Assembly (NCBI GenBank): GCA_023404345.1
Contig: JAEYCB010000053.1
Location: 1-37,386 of the forward strand
DNA: 37,386 nt
Source: Bacillota bacterium
Lineage (GTDB): Bacteria > Bacillota > Clostridia > Christensenellales > Aristaeellaceae
Direction: 5' to 3'
Shown here one piece after another: positions 25,462-33,177 of this stretch. The translations under genes and the position numbers were made by a program. The notes under the pieces were generated by a model that was not told the origin of the DNA, ran no database searches, and was given only the letters and a program-made list of their open reading frames with translations. The stretch's first letter is position 1; every line of letters begins with the position of its first letter.

Positions 25462-25491
25462 AGTATAAAGATCAGATTAAGGTTTCGACAA
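25462..25491 (-). promoter_or_regulatory. Candidate ktrB promoter with a 0A-box-like -35
   Basis: Minus-strand TTGTCG (25491-25486), 18-base spacer, TATACT (25467-25462). The -35 lies in TTTTTTGTCGAAA (25495-25483), which matches the Spo0A box TGNCGAA. The T tract belongs to the terminator of the gene upstream, so the match may be fortuitous. A second TTTATAC occurs about 30 bases closer to ktrB. Confidence 0.35.
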
Positions 25492-25528
25492 AAAATGCCC
25501 CTTGGGGAACGACTTTCTCCCAAGGGGC
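25491..25528 (-). terminator. Terminator after the DUF1836 gene
   Basis: Minus strand GCCCCTTGGG/CCCAAGGGGC arms (25528-25519 and 25506-25497) with a 12-base loop, followed by ATTTTT. Confidence 0.87.
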
Positions 25529-25540
25529 GTTTCCTTTTCT

Positions 25541-26086
25541 TTATGCCCGTGCTTCATCCTCCTGCGCGTGCAGATAGCGCAGATATTGCGACAGATAAAT
25601 TTTATGCGCCACTGCAAATCCGGCAGAGCGCACCAGATGCGTCTCCCGCGCGTGCGTGCGGCTGGAATCGGGCCGAAGCGGCGCGCCGTTAAACACATGG
25701 GCAAGAATGCTTTCTAACTCCGTGCAAAAATAATCATAGGCCACAGCTACATCGAACACCGTGCGCTGCTGCACGGTAATCAGTCTCTGGATATCCCCGA
25801 TGGCGATCACCTGTTTGGTCAGGCATACAAAAATCAGATAGGCTGCATGGTCCCGGCCGTACCGTTTGCCTTCGGGCCGGGGAATAACACCCTGACGCGC
25901 ATAGTTGCCAACCATGGTGGCGGTAATCCACTTTTCCCCATCCGTACCCATCAACGGGGCCAGCGTCTTTTCCACTAGCGCGATCAGCTGGTCGATATAG
26001 AGGCGAAAGTCCGGCAGATCCGCATAGCGCGGCAGGCGAAAAGCCTCGATCTCTCTGCAAAAGGCAGATTCCTCAAACCGTTCCAC
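25541..26086 (-). CDS. DUF1836-domain protein
   Basis: A 181-aa cytoplasmic protein of the DUF1836 family, found widely in Firmicutes. Its central segment ITATMVGNYARQGVIPRPEG followed by YGRDHAAYLIFVCLTKQ looks like a MerR-type winged helix recognition part followed by helices. A DNA-binding role is therefore plausible but unproven. The GTG start at 26086 follows GGAGGG by about seven bases. It is divergent from a DegV gene, and their promoters share the same -35 bases, so the two genes may be co-regulated. Confidence 0.8.
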   Translation of the reverse strand: MERFEESAFCREIEAFRLPRYADLPDFRLYIDQLIALVEKTLAPLMGTDGEKWITATMVGNYARQGVIPRPEGKRYGRDHAAYLIFVCLTKQVIAIGDIQRLITVQQRTVFDVAVAYDYFCTELESILAHVFNGAPLRPDSSRTHARETHLVRSAGFAVAHKIYLSQYLRYLHAQEDEARA

Positions 26087-26117
26087 GCGCTTCCCTCCTC
26101 ATCCGTGCGATAACTTC

Positions 26118-26146
26118 ATCATAGCATAAAAAAATATCCTTGACAA
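26118..26146 (-). promoter_or_regulatory. Promoter of the DUF1836 gene
   Basis: Minus-strand TTGTCA (26146-26141), 17-base spacer, TATGAT (26123-26118). The -35 overlaps the plus-strand -35 of the degV promoter. Confidence 0.75.
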
Positions 26147-26168
26147 GTATTGCAAACGATGATATAAA
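26140..26168 (+). promoter_or_regulatory. Promoter of the degV-like gene
   Basis: TTGACA (26140-26145), 17-base spacer, TATAAA (26163-26168). A perfect inverted repeat AAAACTG-N7-CAGTTTT (26175-26195) follows at the expected transcription start, a suitable place for an operator. Confidence 0.8.
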
Positions 26169-26228
26169 GTTTTTAAAACTGTATTTATCAGTTTTTTATA
26201 CTGTTTTAGATGCTGGAGGAGATCCGTT

Positions 26229-27086
26229 ATGGAATGGATCATTGTGACCGATTCAGGCTGTGACTTGCTTCCGGGTAACCTTGCCCCCAATGTGCGCCTT
26301 CGCCGCGTGCCGCTGAGTATTCTGCTGGGCGATCAGGAATGGGTGGATGGTCCGGACATGGACCGCGACCGCTTTCTAGCCGCCATGGAGGCTCACAAGG
26401 GCAAGAGCAGCTCATCCTGTCCGTCACCCGAGACATGGGCGCAGGCCTTTTCCGAAGGAGACAACGTGATTGCAATCACCATCACGGGTGGGCTGTCAGG
26501 CAGCTACAATTCTGCCGTGCTGGGACGCGACCTGGTGTGGGAAAAGCAACCCCACAAGCCCATTTACGTGCTGGATTCCCGGTCTGCCGGAGCGGAGATT
26601 GCGCTGCTGGTTTCCCGAGCGTGCGAGTTGATCGCCCAGGGGCTTCCTTTTGAACAGGTAACGCAGCAGCTGTGGTTATACCATCAGCATACGCATTTGT
26701 TGTTTTTATTGGAGCATGTGGACAACTTCGTCAAAAACGGAAGAATCAACAAGCTGGTGGCTGCGACCATCGGCATGCTGGGTGTGCGCATCCTGGGCTG
26801 TGCCAGCGAGCATGGCACCCTTCAGCCGCTGATGAAACCCCGCGGCGCCGCCAAGGGCCTTGAACTCCTGGTGCGCGAGCTTGAACGCGCAGGCTATGCG
26901 GGCGGGCCGCTGGCTATTACTCACGTGCAAAACGAGGAAGGTGCAGCACGGCTGACAAGTCTGATCCGCAAGGTATGGCCAGATGCGCCCTGCCGGCTGT
27001 TGCCTGCCAGCGGCCTGTGCTCTTACTATGGCGAAAAACATGGCCTGATTGTGGGGTTTGAAGACGATCAGGCGCGAGACTCGTGA
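26229..27086 (+). CDS. DegV family protein (FakB-like fatty acid carrier)
   Basis: A 285-aa cytoplasmic protein of the DegV/EDD fold. Family features are IIVTDSGCDLLP at the N-terminus, the SSSCPSPETWAQAF segment, AITITGGLSGSYNSA (fatty-acid carboxylate binding Thr/Ser region), VLDSRSAGAEIALL and HVDNFVKNGRI. Known relatives (FakB) present exogenous fatty acids to the kinase FakA for incorporation into phospholipid. The matching ligand here is unknown and fakA is not in the window. AGGAG precedes ATG 26229. A shorter-than-usual promoter-gene gap holds the inverted repeat described separately. Confidence 0.9.
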   Translation: MEWIIVTDSGCDLLPGNLAPNVRLRRVPLSILLGDQEWVDGPDMDRDRFLAAMEAHKGKSSSSCPSPETWAQAFSEGDNVIAITITGGLSGSYNSAVLGRDLVWEKQPHKPIYVLDSRSAGAEIALLVSRACELIAQGLPFEQVTQQLWLYHQHTHLLFLLEHVDNFVKNGRINKLVAATIGMLGVRILGCASEHGTLQPLMKPRGAAKGLELLVRELERAGYAGGPLAITHVQNEEGAARLTSLIRKVWPDAPCRLLPASGLCSYYGEKHGLIVGFEDDQARDS

Positions 27087-27129
27087 TTGTCGACAAAAAA
27101 GTTTCTTTTCATGGGCAGTAAAAATATGG

Positions 27130-27160
27130 TATACTAAATACAGTATATCATACTGTTCAT
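27130..27160 (+). promoter_or_regulatory. -10 region and inverted repeats upstream of the YARHG gene
   Basis: TATACT (27130-27135) is the likely -10, with a poor -35 (TTTTCA, 18 bases upstream). Overlapping palindromic pieces ATACT/AGTAT and CAGTAT/ATACTG follow within about 25 bases, suggesting an operator. Confidence 0.45.
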
Positions 27161-27186
27161 TACATATCAAAAGGGGATATCTGCCT

Positions 27187-28122
27187 ATGAAAAAACATCT
27201 CTTACCCGCAGTGCTTGGGATTCTGCTCGTTCTGGCCTGCGCCATGCCCGCAGCCCTGGCTTCCGGCGTCAACAACTACTATATCATTCCCGACAGCGAC
27301 ACGCGCCTGCTCACTGAAGAAGAGCTGTGGGGCTGGCAATACGAGGCCGTAGGTTACATTTATAATGAAATTTTCGCGCGGCATGGCCGGTCCTTCCGCT
27401 CCGGCGAAAAATACGATGTGTACTTCCGCAGTCAGGCTTGGTACCAGGTTAACCCTCAGTACCGCTATAGCCTGCTAAGCAGTACGGAACAGGCCAACGA
27501 ACGTTTGGCGCATCAGGTGCTGGAGGACATGCGCGCCCAGAGCACCCTTAACCCTCAGGGCCGTCCCCTGCCCCGCAACAACGCACAGGCTAATCCCCAG
27601 AGCGTGCTGAACTTCCGTGCCTACGACCTCAAACCCAACCAGAAGCTGGACGTGTACAGCGGTCCGGGCACGGGATATTACCGGTCCGCAAATGGCAAGG
27701 CCAGCGTGTCCACCAACGGTTCTGTGTGGATTGCCGGGCGGGAAAACGGCTGGCTGGCGGTCGCCTACGAAACCAACGGTGGAAGCCGCCGGATCGGCTA
27801 TATCGACATGGGCCGCCTCAAGGACAATCTCAACCCGCAAAACCTGAGCCTGTCCTATACCAGCGCATCCCTTACCCGCGCCTGTAGCATGACCGATGAG
27901 CCGGACGGCAGTTGTGTGGAAATGGCCTGGCTTGCGCAGGGTATGCAGGTCACGCTGCTGGGGCCCTACACTTCGCTAAACGGTGAAAGCTGGGCCTATA
28001 TCGAGGTTTCAGGAGGCCAGCCCATGCGGGGCTTCGTCCCGGCAAGCTGCGTGTCATCCACTGCATTCCAAAGCGATTACGACTGGTACGACGAGGCTGC
28101 TTACTGGGAAGAAAACGGCTGA
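27187..28122 (+). CDS. Secreted YARHG-domain protein with SH3-like repeats
   Basis: A 311-aa exported protein. The N-terminus is a classical signal peptide (MKKHLLPAVLGILLVLACAM, cleavage after ALA near residue 25). A YARHG domain follows (about 50-95: YIYNEIFARHGRSF, then YFRSQAWYQVNP), an extracellular domain of unknown function common in Firmicutes. Two SH3-like segments follow (about 140-215 and 220-300), each with a conserved glycine/tryptophan pattern (YSGPGTGYYR, ENGWLAVAYE, ESWAYIEV), suggesting cell-wall or peptide binding. AAAAGGGG precedes ATG 27187. It has its own promoter and a downstream hairpin. No catalytic site seen. Confidence 0.85.
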   Translation: MKKHLLPAVLGILLVLACAMPAALASGVNNYYIIPDSDTRLLTEEELWGWQYEAVGYIYNEIFARHGRSFRSGEKYDVYFRSQAWYQVNPQYRYSLLSSTEQANERLAHQVLEDMRAQSTLNPQGRPLPRNNAQANPQSVLNFRAYDLKPNQKLDVYSGPGTGYYRSANGKASVSTNGSVWIAGRENGWLAVAYETNGGSRRIGYIDMGRLKDNLNPQNLSLSYTSASLTRACSMTDEPDGSCVEMAWLAQGMQVTLLGPYTSLNGESWAYIEVSGGQPMRGFVPASCVSSTAFQSDYDWYDEAAYWEENG

Positions 28123-28137
28123 AAGTGCAACAAGGAA

Positions 28138-28170
28138 GCGCCGGGCGGAAATTCTGCCCGGCGCTCCTTA
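28138..28170. terminator. Hairpin between convergent YARHG and acyl-CoA synthetase genes
   Basis: Nine-base-pair stem GCGCCGGGC/GCCCGGCGC with a nine-base loop (28138-28164). U tracts are poor on both sides (TCCTTATTTC on plus, TTCCTTGTTG on minus). Confidence 0.6.
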
Positions 28171-28175
28171 TTTCA

Positions 28176-29861
28176 TTATGCTGTTTCAATGCTGGCCGCA
28201 GCGTGCAGGCCCAAAAGATCAACACCCATTTCGCGAAGCTTGAATTTCTGAATCTTGCCGCTGGCGGTCATGGGAAAAGTATCCATCAGCAATACATAGC
28301 GGGGAGCTTTGAACTTGCTCAGGCCCGATCGCACGAATTCGATCAGTTCTTCTTCGGTGGCCGTACAATCCTTCTTGAGAATAACGCAGGCGCAGACCTC
28401 TTCGCCGTACTTTTCATCCGGCACACCCACCACCTGCACGTCGCTGACGGCGGGATGGGTGTAGAGGAATTCCTCTATTTCACGAGGGTAGATGTTTTCG
28501 CCGCCGCGGATGATCATGTCCTTGAGACGGCCGGTAATGCGGAAGTTGCCGTCCTCGTCCATGGTGCCGATGTCGCCTGTGTGCAGCCAACCGTCCTCAT
28601 CTATGGCCTGGCGGGTGGCCTCAGGCATCTTGTAATAGCCCTTCATCACATGATAACCCCGGGTGACGATCTCGCCCGGCACCCCGCGGGGCACTTCCTT
28701 GCCCGTTTCGGGGTCGATGATCTTGCCCTCGGTCTGTGGAAGGAGCTTGCCCACGGTGGTGCAGCGCAATTCGAGGGGATCGTCCGTGCGGCTCATGGTC
28801 ATGCCGGGGCTGCACTCGGTCTGGCCGTAGGTGATGGTCAGCTCAGACAGGTGCATCTTGCCGGTCACGTCGCGCATGGTCTTGATGGGGCAGGGGCTGC
28901 CGGCCATGATGCCGGTGCGCAGGCGGCTGAAGTCGAAGCGGTCAAATTCCGGGTGTTCCAGCATGCCGATAAACATGGTGGGCACACCATGCACCGCCGT
29001 GCAGCGTGCATCCTGTAAAATCTGCATTTCACGCAGGGGGTTGTAGTGATCCATCAAAACGATGGTGGAGCAATGCGTCAGGCAGCTCATCACGCCTAGC
29101 ACGCAGCCGAAACAGTGGAACAGGGGCACCACGATGAGCAGCCTGTCCTCGTCGGTCAGCTTCATGCAGTCGCCCAAAAACTGGCCGTTGTTGGTGATAT
29201 TGTAATGAGTCAGCATCACGCCTTTGGGGAAGCCCGTGGTGCCGCTGGTGTACTGCATATTGATCGTCTCGTGGGTATCGAGGCCCGCGATGCTCTCCTC
29301 CACTACACTTTCAGGCACGGACTTGGCCAGCTCGTAGAGGTCGTCAAAACGGCTCATGCCCATGGGGCGGCGTTCGCTGTCTCCGATGAGCAGCACGCGC
29401 TTTAGGAAGGGAAGCTGCTTGCAGGAGATGTTGCCCGGCTCCTCGGTGGTAAGCGCCGGCACAAGACCGGTGATATGGCTGATGTAGTCGTTGTTTTTGA
29501 CGCCGGCGGTCATCACGAGCATCTTGGTATCGCTCTGGTTGAACAGATAGTTGAGCTCGAACTGCTTGTAGTTGGTGTTGACGGTGACCAGAATCGCGCC
29601 CAGTTTGGCCGAAGCAAACATGGTCAGCATCCATTCGGGCGTGTTTGTGGACCAGATGGCCACATGGTCGCCTTTGCGGATGCCCATGGCGTACATACCG
29701 CGCGCCACCTCGCTGGTGCGGCGGTCAAACTCTTTCCAGCTCCAGCACACGCCAAACTCAGGCGCGACGATGCAGTCGTTGTCAGGCAGTCGCTCCGCAT
29801 TCCTCCGAAGCAATCCGGGCAAAGTGTGCTCGTGCAGGTCCAGCGTCGGTACAAAAGCCAT
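28176..29861 (-). CDS. AMP-forming acyl-CoA synthetase (FadD-like)
   Basis: An adenylate-forming ligase of 561 aa. It is expected to activate a carboxylic acid with ATP and attach it to CoA. Visible motifs are the P-loop YTSGTTGFPKG (about 190), TYGQTECSPG (A5), GWLHTGDIGTMDEDGNF with ITGRLKDMIIRGGENIYP (A7/A8 hinge), and the catalytic Lys in PMTASGKIQKFK near the C-terminus. The start is ATG 29861 after AAGGAGGAGG; a longer in-frame start would begin inside that ribosome site. The substrate chain is not readable from the motifs. A T-box leader precedes it, which is unusual for this family and implies a link to amino acid metabolism. Confidence 0.92.
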   Translation of the reverse strand: MAFVPTLDLHEHTLPGLLRRNAERLPDNDCIVAPEFGVCWSWKEFDRRTSEVARGMYAMGIRKGDHVAIWSTNTPEWMLTMFASAKLGAILVTVNTNYKQFELNYLFNQSDTKMLVMTAGVKNNDYISHITGLVPALTTEEPGNISCKQLPFLKRVLLIGDSERRPMGMSRFDDLYELAKSVPESVVEESIAGLDTHETINMQYTSGTTGFPKGVMLTHYNITNNGQFLGDCMKLTDEDRLLIVVPLFHCFGCVLGVMSCLTHCSTIVLMDHYNPLREMQILQDARCTAVHGVPTMFIGMLEHPEFDRFDFSRLRTGIMAGSPCPIKTMRDVTGKMHLSELTITYGQTECSPGMTMSRTDDPLELRCTTVGKLLPQTEGKIIDPETGKEVPRGVPGEIVTRGYHVMKGYYKMPEATRQAIDEDGWLHTGDIGTMDEDGNFRITGRLKDMIIRGGENIYPREIEEFLYTHPAVSDVQVVGVPDEKYGEEVCACVILKKDCTATEEELIEFVRSGLSKFKAPRYVLLMDTFPMTASGKIQKFKLREMGVDLLGLHAAASIETA

Positions 29862-29896
29862 GCGTTCTTCCTCCTCCTTCATTTTTGCGAAGCAAT

Positions 29897-30130
29897 AAAA
29901 AAGCTTTCGTCCTCATACGAAGACGAAAGCGCTGCTTCCGCGGTACCACTTCTTTTGGAGCAAAATTCCGCTCCCACTCTGGGCTGTTACGGGCCGCCCG
30001 TCCGGCGCTAGCAAATGGTTCACGCCGGCCGCTCGCGGGAGAGAGGCTGCCTTGCGCCCGACGCCTTTCCACCAGCCGGCGTCTCTCTTTGGGTGCGCAG
30101 ATGGGCTGCCATGCCCGGTCATCACGTTTG
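29897..30130 (-). promoter_or_regulatory. T-box riboswitch upstream of the acyl-CoA synthetase
   Basis: Minus-strand leader with the T-box core AAGTGGTACCGCGGAAGC (29951-29934). The terminator is GCTTTCGTC/GACGAAAGC followed by TTTTTT (29930-29897). Stem I has a kink-turn start GATGA, an AGAGAG bulge, a GACGCC/GGCGTC distal helix and a GGTGGAAAG distal loop. The TGGT in the core predicts a tRNA with discriminator A. The specifier codon is not certain: CTC (Leu) near the 3' side of stem I is compatible with the structure and discriminator. GGC (Gly) fits the loop shape but not the discriminator. The leader ends 36 bases before the start codon. Confidence 0.9.
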
Positions 30131-30136
30131 CAAAAT

Positions 30137-30165
30137 ATCATAGCTAAGGCGGAGCAGTTTGTCAA
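30137..30165 (-). promoter_or_regulatory. Promoter of the T-box/acyl-CoA synthetase transcript
   Basis: Minus-strand TTGACA (30165-30160), 17-base spacer, TATGAT (30142-30137). The -35 overlaps the stop codon of the histidine kinase gene. No terminator separates the two, so read-through into the T-box is possible. Confidence 0.88.
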
Positions 30166-31415
30166 GAAAAAATTTTGCGATCTGCCCGGCGCGTGGGATG
30201 AAGGCCGTCGATCACGCATCGTCCGCCCCTTTCGGGCAGGTTGTCAAACCGCACGCGGCCGCCATGCGCTTGTGCTACGTCCCTGACGATGCGCAGGCCC
30301 AAGCCGTGTCCGCCCTCATCCAGCGTGCCTTCGCTGCGTTCAAGCCGCTTGAGCTGTTCCTGGGCAAAGCCCGAACCTGTATCGCTAACGGAAAGGCGCA
30401 GGCCGCCGCCCTGCCGCGAAAGTGAAACCAGCACTGTGCAGCCCTGGGGATTATGCCGCACGCTGTTGCGAATCAGATTTTCCAGCATGCGTCCAAGCAG
30501 CTGACGATCACCATGTAAGCGCGTTTTTTCTGCCGCGGGTGATATGCTCACCTCTACCGGATGCAGGCCGTCCAGGTCCTCATTGAGGAAATTCGCCGCC
30601 GTTTCACGCACCAGCGCAGCAAGCGAAAGCCATTCGCGTTTAAGGGGCTGCATGGCGTATTCCAGGCGGTTGGTCAGGTTGAGATCAGCAATCAGGCCGC
30701 GCAGCTGTTCGCCCTTCTCGCGGATGAGCCCCGCCTGTCGGCGGTGCTCTTCATTTAGCTCTGGCGCATCTTCCAGCGCAGCAGCATAGCCCAGCACCAT
30801 CGAAAGGGGCGTGCGCACATCATGGGAGATGGCCGCAATCCACTCGCTGCGGGCCGCATCGCGCCGCCGTGCCGCCCGGCGCGTAATAAACGCCGCCGTC
30901 CCCAGCAATAGCCCCGCGTTCACCGCCAGCATGGCGGCGCCCCACACAGGCCAGAAGCCCACCTGCTCGGTGGGCATTTCCACCTGATACTTCCACTCCG
31001 ACCCCTTGGGCTGGGCCAGCACAAAGAGGTTGTCCTTCACCGTCCACACCTTTACGGGCCAGTCGGAAAGATACCAGCGCGAAAAGGCGGCTACCTGTGC
31101 CGGTGAATAAGTGCGGGGCAGGCTGTCCGGCATGTCCTGTGACCAGACCACCTCGCCCCCAGCGTCCAGCAGCATAGCCCAGCAGCCCCGCCCGTGCAGC
31201 TCCTCCGACTTCTCCTCCGCCATCGTCCATGCACCGCTCCCGTCCTGTGAGAGCGCCTCCGCATATTCGCTCACACGCACGCGCCCGCCCTCGGTCCCGG
31301 CCAGATAACTCACCGCAAAGCCAAACAAAACCAGGTTCACGACGATGACCATCGCCACCACTCCGGCAAGTCCAGCTGCCAGTCCGCCCGCCGCGCGCAA
31401 AAAGCCCCGCTTCAC
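30162..31415 (-). CDS. Sensor histidine kinase of a peptide-resistance-type two-component system
   Basis: A 417-aa membrane kinase with two transmembrane helices (about 8-40 and 150-178) around an extracytoplasmic domain of about 110 residues. The HisKA domain has phosphoacceptor His in AAISHDVRTPLSMVLG. The ATPase domain has MLENLIRNSVRHNP, DTGSGFAQE and GHGLGLRIV. The ATG start overlaps the response regulator stop by 4 bases. The divergent ABC exporter and the domain layout resemble lantibiotic/cationic-peptide sensing kinases such as CprK, NisK or NsrK. The ligand is unknown. Confidence 0.92.
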   Translation of the reverse strand: MKRGFLRAAGGLAAGLAGVVAMVIVVNLVLFGFAVSYLAGTEGGRVRVSEYAEALSQDGSGAWTMAEEKSEELHGRGCWAMLLDAGGEVVWSQDMPDSLPRTYSPAQVAAFSRWYLSDWPVKVWTVKDNLFVLAQPKGSEWKYQVEMPTEQVGFWPVWGAAMLAVNAGLLLGTAAFITRRAARRRDAARSEWIAAISHDVRTPLSMVLGYAAALEDAPELNEEHRRQAGLIREKGEQLRGLIADLNLTNRLEYAMQPLKREWLSLAALVRETAANFLNEDLDGLHPVEVSISPAAEKTRLHGDRQLLGRMLENLIRNSVRHNPQGCTVLVSLSRQGGGLRLSVSDTGSGFAQEQLKRLERSEGTLDEGGHGLGLRIVRDVAQAHGGRVRFDNLPERGGRCVIDGLHPTRRADRKIFS

Positions 31416-32125
31416 CGCCCGTCCTCCTTCAAAAGCCGGTAGCCCAGGCCCCGCATGGTGATCAGATACCGGGGATGCGACGGGTCTGGCTCAATCTTTT
31501 CCCGCAGGCGGCGCATGTGCACCATCAGCGTGTTCTCATATCCCAGGTTCTCGCCCCGCCAGGCGGCCATGCACAGTGCGTCCACGGTCACGATGCGGCC
31601 CCTGTTTTTGTTCAGGACGGAAAGCAGCGCGTATTCCTTGGCCGTAAGGGTGCGATCCGAACCGTTACCACTGATCACACCGGTCTCCATGTCCACCGAG
31701 ACCGGCCCCAGATGAATGATGCCGCCCTCTACGGCCGCGCCATAAGTGCGGCGCAGCACCGCACCCAACCGAAGCGTCAGCTCCCTGGGCAAAAAGGGCT
31801 TGGTGATATAGTCATCCGCGCCCAGACCCAGCCCCCGCAGACGCGCCTCATCCTCGTCGCGCGCCGAAAGGAACAGAACCGGTGCCTGCGTAAAGGCTCG
31901 CAGCTCCCGAAAAAGCGAAAAACCGTCCCCGTCGGGCAGCATTACATCCAAAATCACAGCATCGGGCCTGATATGCCTCGCTTTCTCCAGCGCTTCCGCC
32001 GCCGTGGCCGCCTCGTGAACGTCGGCGTAGCCGTCGCCGTGCAAAATAGACAAAAGCATCCGCCGAAGCTCCGGCTCGTCATCCACCATCAAAAGCCGCG
32101 CCTCATGCACATCGCGCACGCGCAT
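31412..32125 (-). CDS. OmpR-family response regulator
   Basis: Partner of the kinase encoded directly downstream (4-base overlap). The protein is up to 237 aa. The receiver domain has MVDDEPE, phosphoacceptor Asp in ILDVMLPDGDG and Lys in YITKPFLP. The winged-helix output has RTLTAKEYALLSVL, VDALCMAAWRGENLGYENTLMVHMRRLREKI and RGLGYRLLKEDGR. The GGGAGG site is only 2-3 bases before ATG 32125, so GTG 32119 (eight bases away) is the more likely start. It probably binds the 11-bp direct repeats in the divergent region (32185-32225) to activate the ABC exporter genes. Confidence 0.93.
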   Translation of the reverse strand: MRVRDVHEARLLMVDDEPELRRMLLSILHGDGYADVHEAATAAEALEKARHIRPDAVILDVMLPDGDGFSLFRELRAFTQAPVLFLSARDEDEARLRGLGLGADDYITKPFLPRELTLRLGAVLRRTYGAAVEGGIIHLGPVSVDMETGVISGNGSDRTLTAKEYALLSVLNKNRGRIVTVDALCMAAWRGENLGYENTLMVHMRRLREKIEPDPSHPRYLITMRGLGYRLLKEDGR

Positions 32126-32184
32126 TCCCTCCCATCCTCGTCATTATACCACATTGCCCACCCGGAAAAAGGGGAGTAGGCAAA

Positions 32185-32225
32185 ACGTAAGGTAAACGTA
32201 AGGCTGCTTTCACGCCCATGTAAGG
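32185..32225 (+). promoter_or_regulatory. Direct repeats, probable response-regulator binding sites
   Basis: ACGTAAGG at 32185-32192 and 32196-32203 (11 bases apart) and ATGTAAGG at 32218-32225 (22 bases further), all on the same face of the helix. They lie just upstream of and overlapping the exporter promoter, whose -35 is weak, as expected for an activator-dependent promoter. Confidence 0.65.
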
Positions 32226-32234
32226 CAGGGGCGG

Positions 32235-32240
32235 TAGAAT
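32235..32240 (+). promoter_or_regulatory. -10 element of the ABC exporter operon
   Basis: TAGAAT at 32235-32240 with no recognisable -35 at 17 bases (CACGCC region). The third direct repeat lies in the spacer. The start codon is 35 bases downstream. Confidence 0.5.
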
Positions 32241-32274
32241 GGCTCTGCCAATCAACCAAAGGAGGGTATTGAGG

Positions 32275-33177
32275 ATGGATGAATGTGTCGTCACCGTCGG
32301 CCTTTGCAAGCGTTACGGAAAGGAAACATGCGTGGACCGGCTTTCGCTGAGGGTGCCGGAGGGGGCCGTGTACGGCTTTCTGGGACCCAACGGAGCGGGC
32401 AAGACGACCACGCTGAAGATGCTGCTGGGGTTGGTACATCCAAGTGAGGGCAGCGTGCGCCTGATGGGGCATGAACTCACGCCCCGGAAGCGGCTTGCGA
32501 TTCTCAGGGAGGTCGGCTCCCTGATCGAATCGCCCAGCTACTACGGGCACCTGACCGCGCGGGAAAACCTGGAGATCGTACGACGGCTGCGCGGCTTGCC
32601 CACCGAAGAAATTGACGAGGCGCTGCGCACCGTCCGGCTGGATGGACAGGCCAAAAAGCCCGTGAGCCATTTTTCGCTGGGCATGAAGCAGCGGTTGGGC
32701 ATCGCCGCGGCGCTGATGGGCCGTCCTCGGCTGGTACTGCTTGATGAACCGACCAACGGACTGGACCCGTCCGGTATTCAGGAAATGCGTGAGCTGATCC
32801 GTTCTCTGCCATCGCGCTATGGCATGACGGTGATCGTCTCCAGCCACCTGCTGGGCGAGATCGACCAGATGGCGGATCATGTGGGCGTAATTCGCCTAGG
32901 AAAACTTGTGTTTCAGGGAACGCTGAGCGCCCTGCACGGCATGAGCGCATCCCGGCTTGCTCTGCGCACACAGGACAACGCGCGTGCTTGTTCGTTGCTG
33001 CCCAACGTCCGCAGTGATGGCGAATGGCTGATACTGGACGCATTAAGCGACGAAGAAGCAGCGCGGGTCAGTCTCAAGCTAGCCGGGGCTGGTATCGGGC
33101 TTGTGCGCATGGAGCAGCGGGAAACAAGCCTGGAAGATATCTTTCTCAGACTTACGGGAACGGAGGAGACACTATGA
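32275..33177 (+). CDS. ABC exporter ATPase (LanF/CprA-like)
   Basis: Cytoplasmic ATPase of 300 aa that powers the two permeases encoded next. All motifs are intact: Walker A GPNGAGKTTT (about 39-48), Q-loop region EVGSLIESPSYYGHLTARENL, signature HFSLGMKQRLG, Walker B LVLLDEPTNGLD and the H-loop His in VIVSSHLL. The ESPSYYGHLTARENL segment is typical of bacteriocin-immunity and CprA-type ATPases. ATG 32275 lies nine bases after AAAGGAGG. It overlaps the first permease gene by 4 bases (ATGA). Predicted to remove lantibiotics or similar peptides from the membrane. Confidence 0.93.
   Translation: MDECVVTVGLCKRYGKETCVDRLSLRVPEGAVYGFLGPNGAGKTTTLKMLLGLVHPSEGSVRLMGHELTPRKRLAILREVGSLIESPSYYGHLTARENLEIVRRLRGLPTEEIDEALRTVRLDGQAKKPVSHFSLGMKQRLGIAAALMGRPRLVLLDEPTNGLDPSGIQEMRELIRSLPSRYGMTVIVSSHLLGEIDQMADHVGVIRLGKLVFQGTLSALHGMSASRLALRTQDNARACSLLPNVRSDGEWLILDALSDEEAARVSLKLAGAGIGLVRMEQRETSLEDIFLRLTGTEETL

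Noticed and set aside
27088..27102. TTGTCGACAA before the YARHG gene as a Spo0A box
   Set aside because: It departs from TGNCGAA at the last position and lies outside a clear promoter spacing; treated as chance.
29951..30130. Glycine (GGC) as the specifier of the acyl-CoA synthetase T-box
   Set aside because: The loop shape would fit. But the T-box core TGGT pairs with discriminator A, whereas tRNA-Gly in this window has discriminator T (19734).
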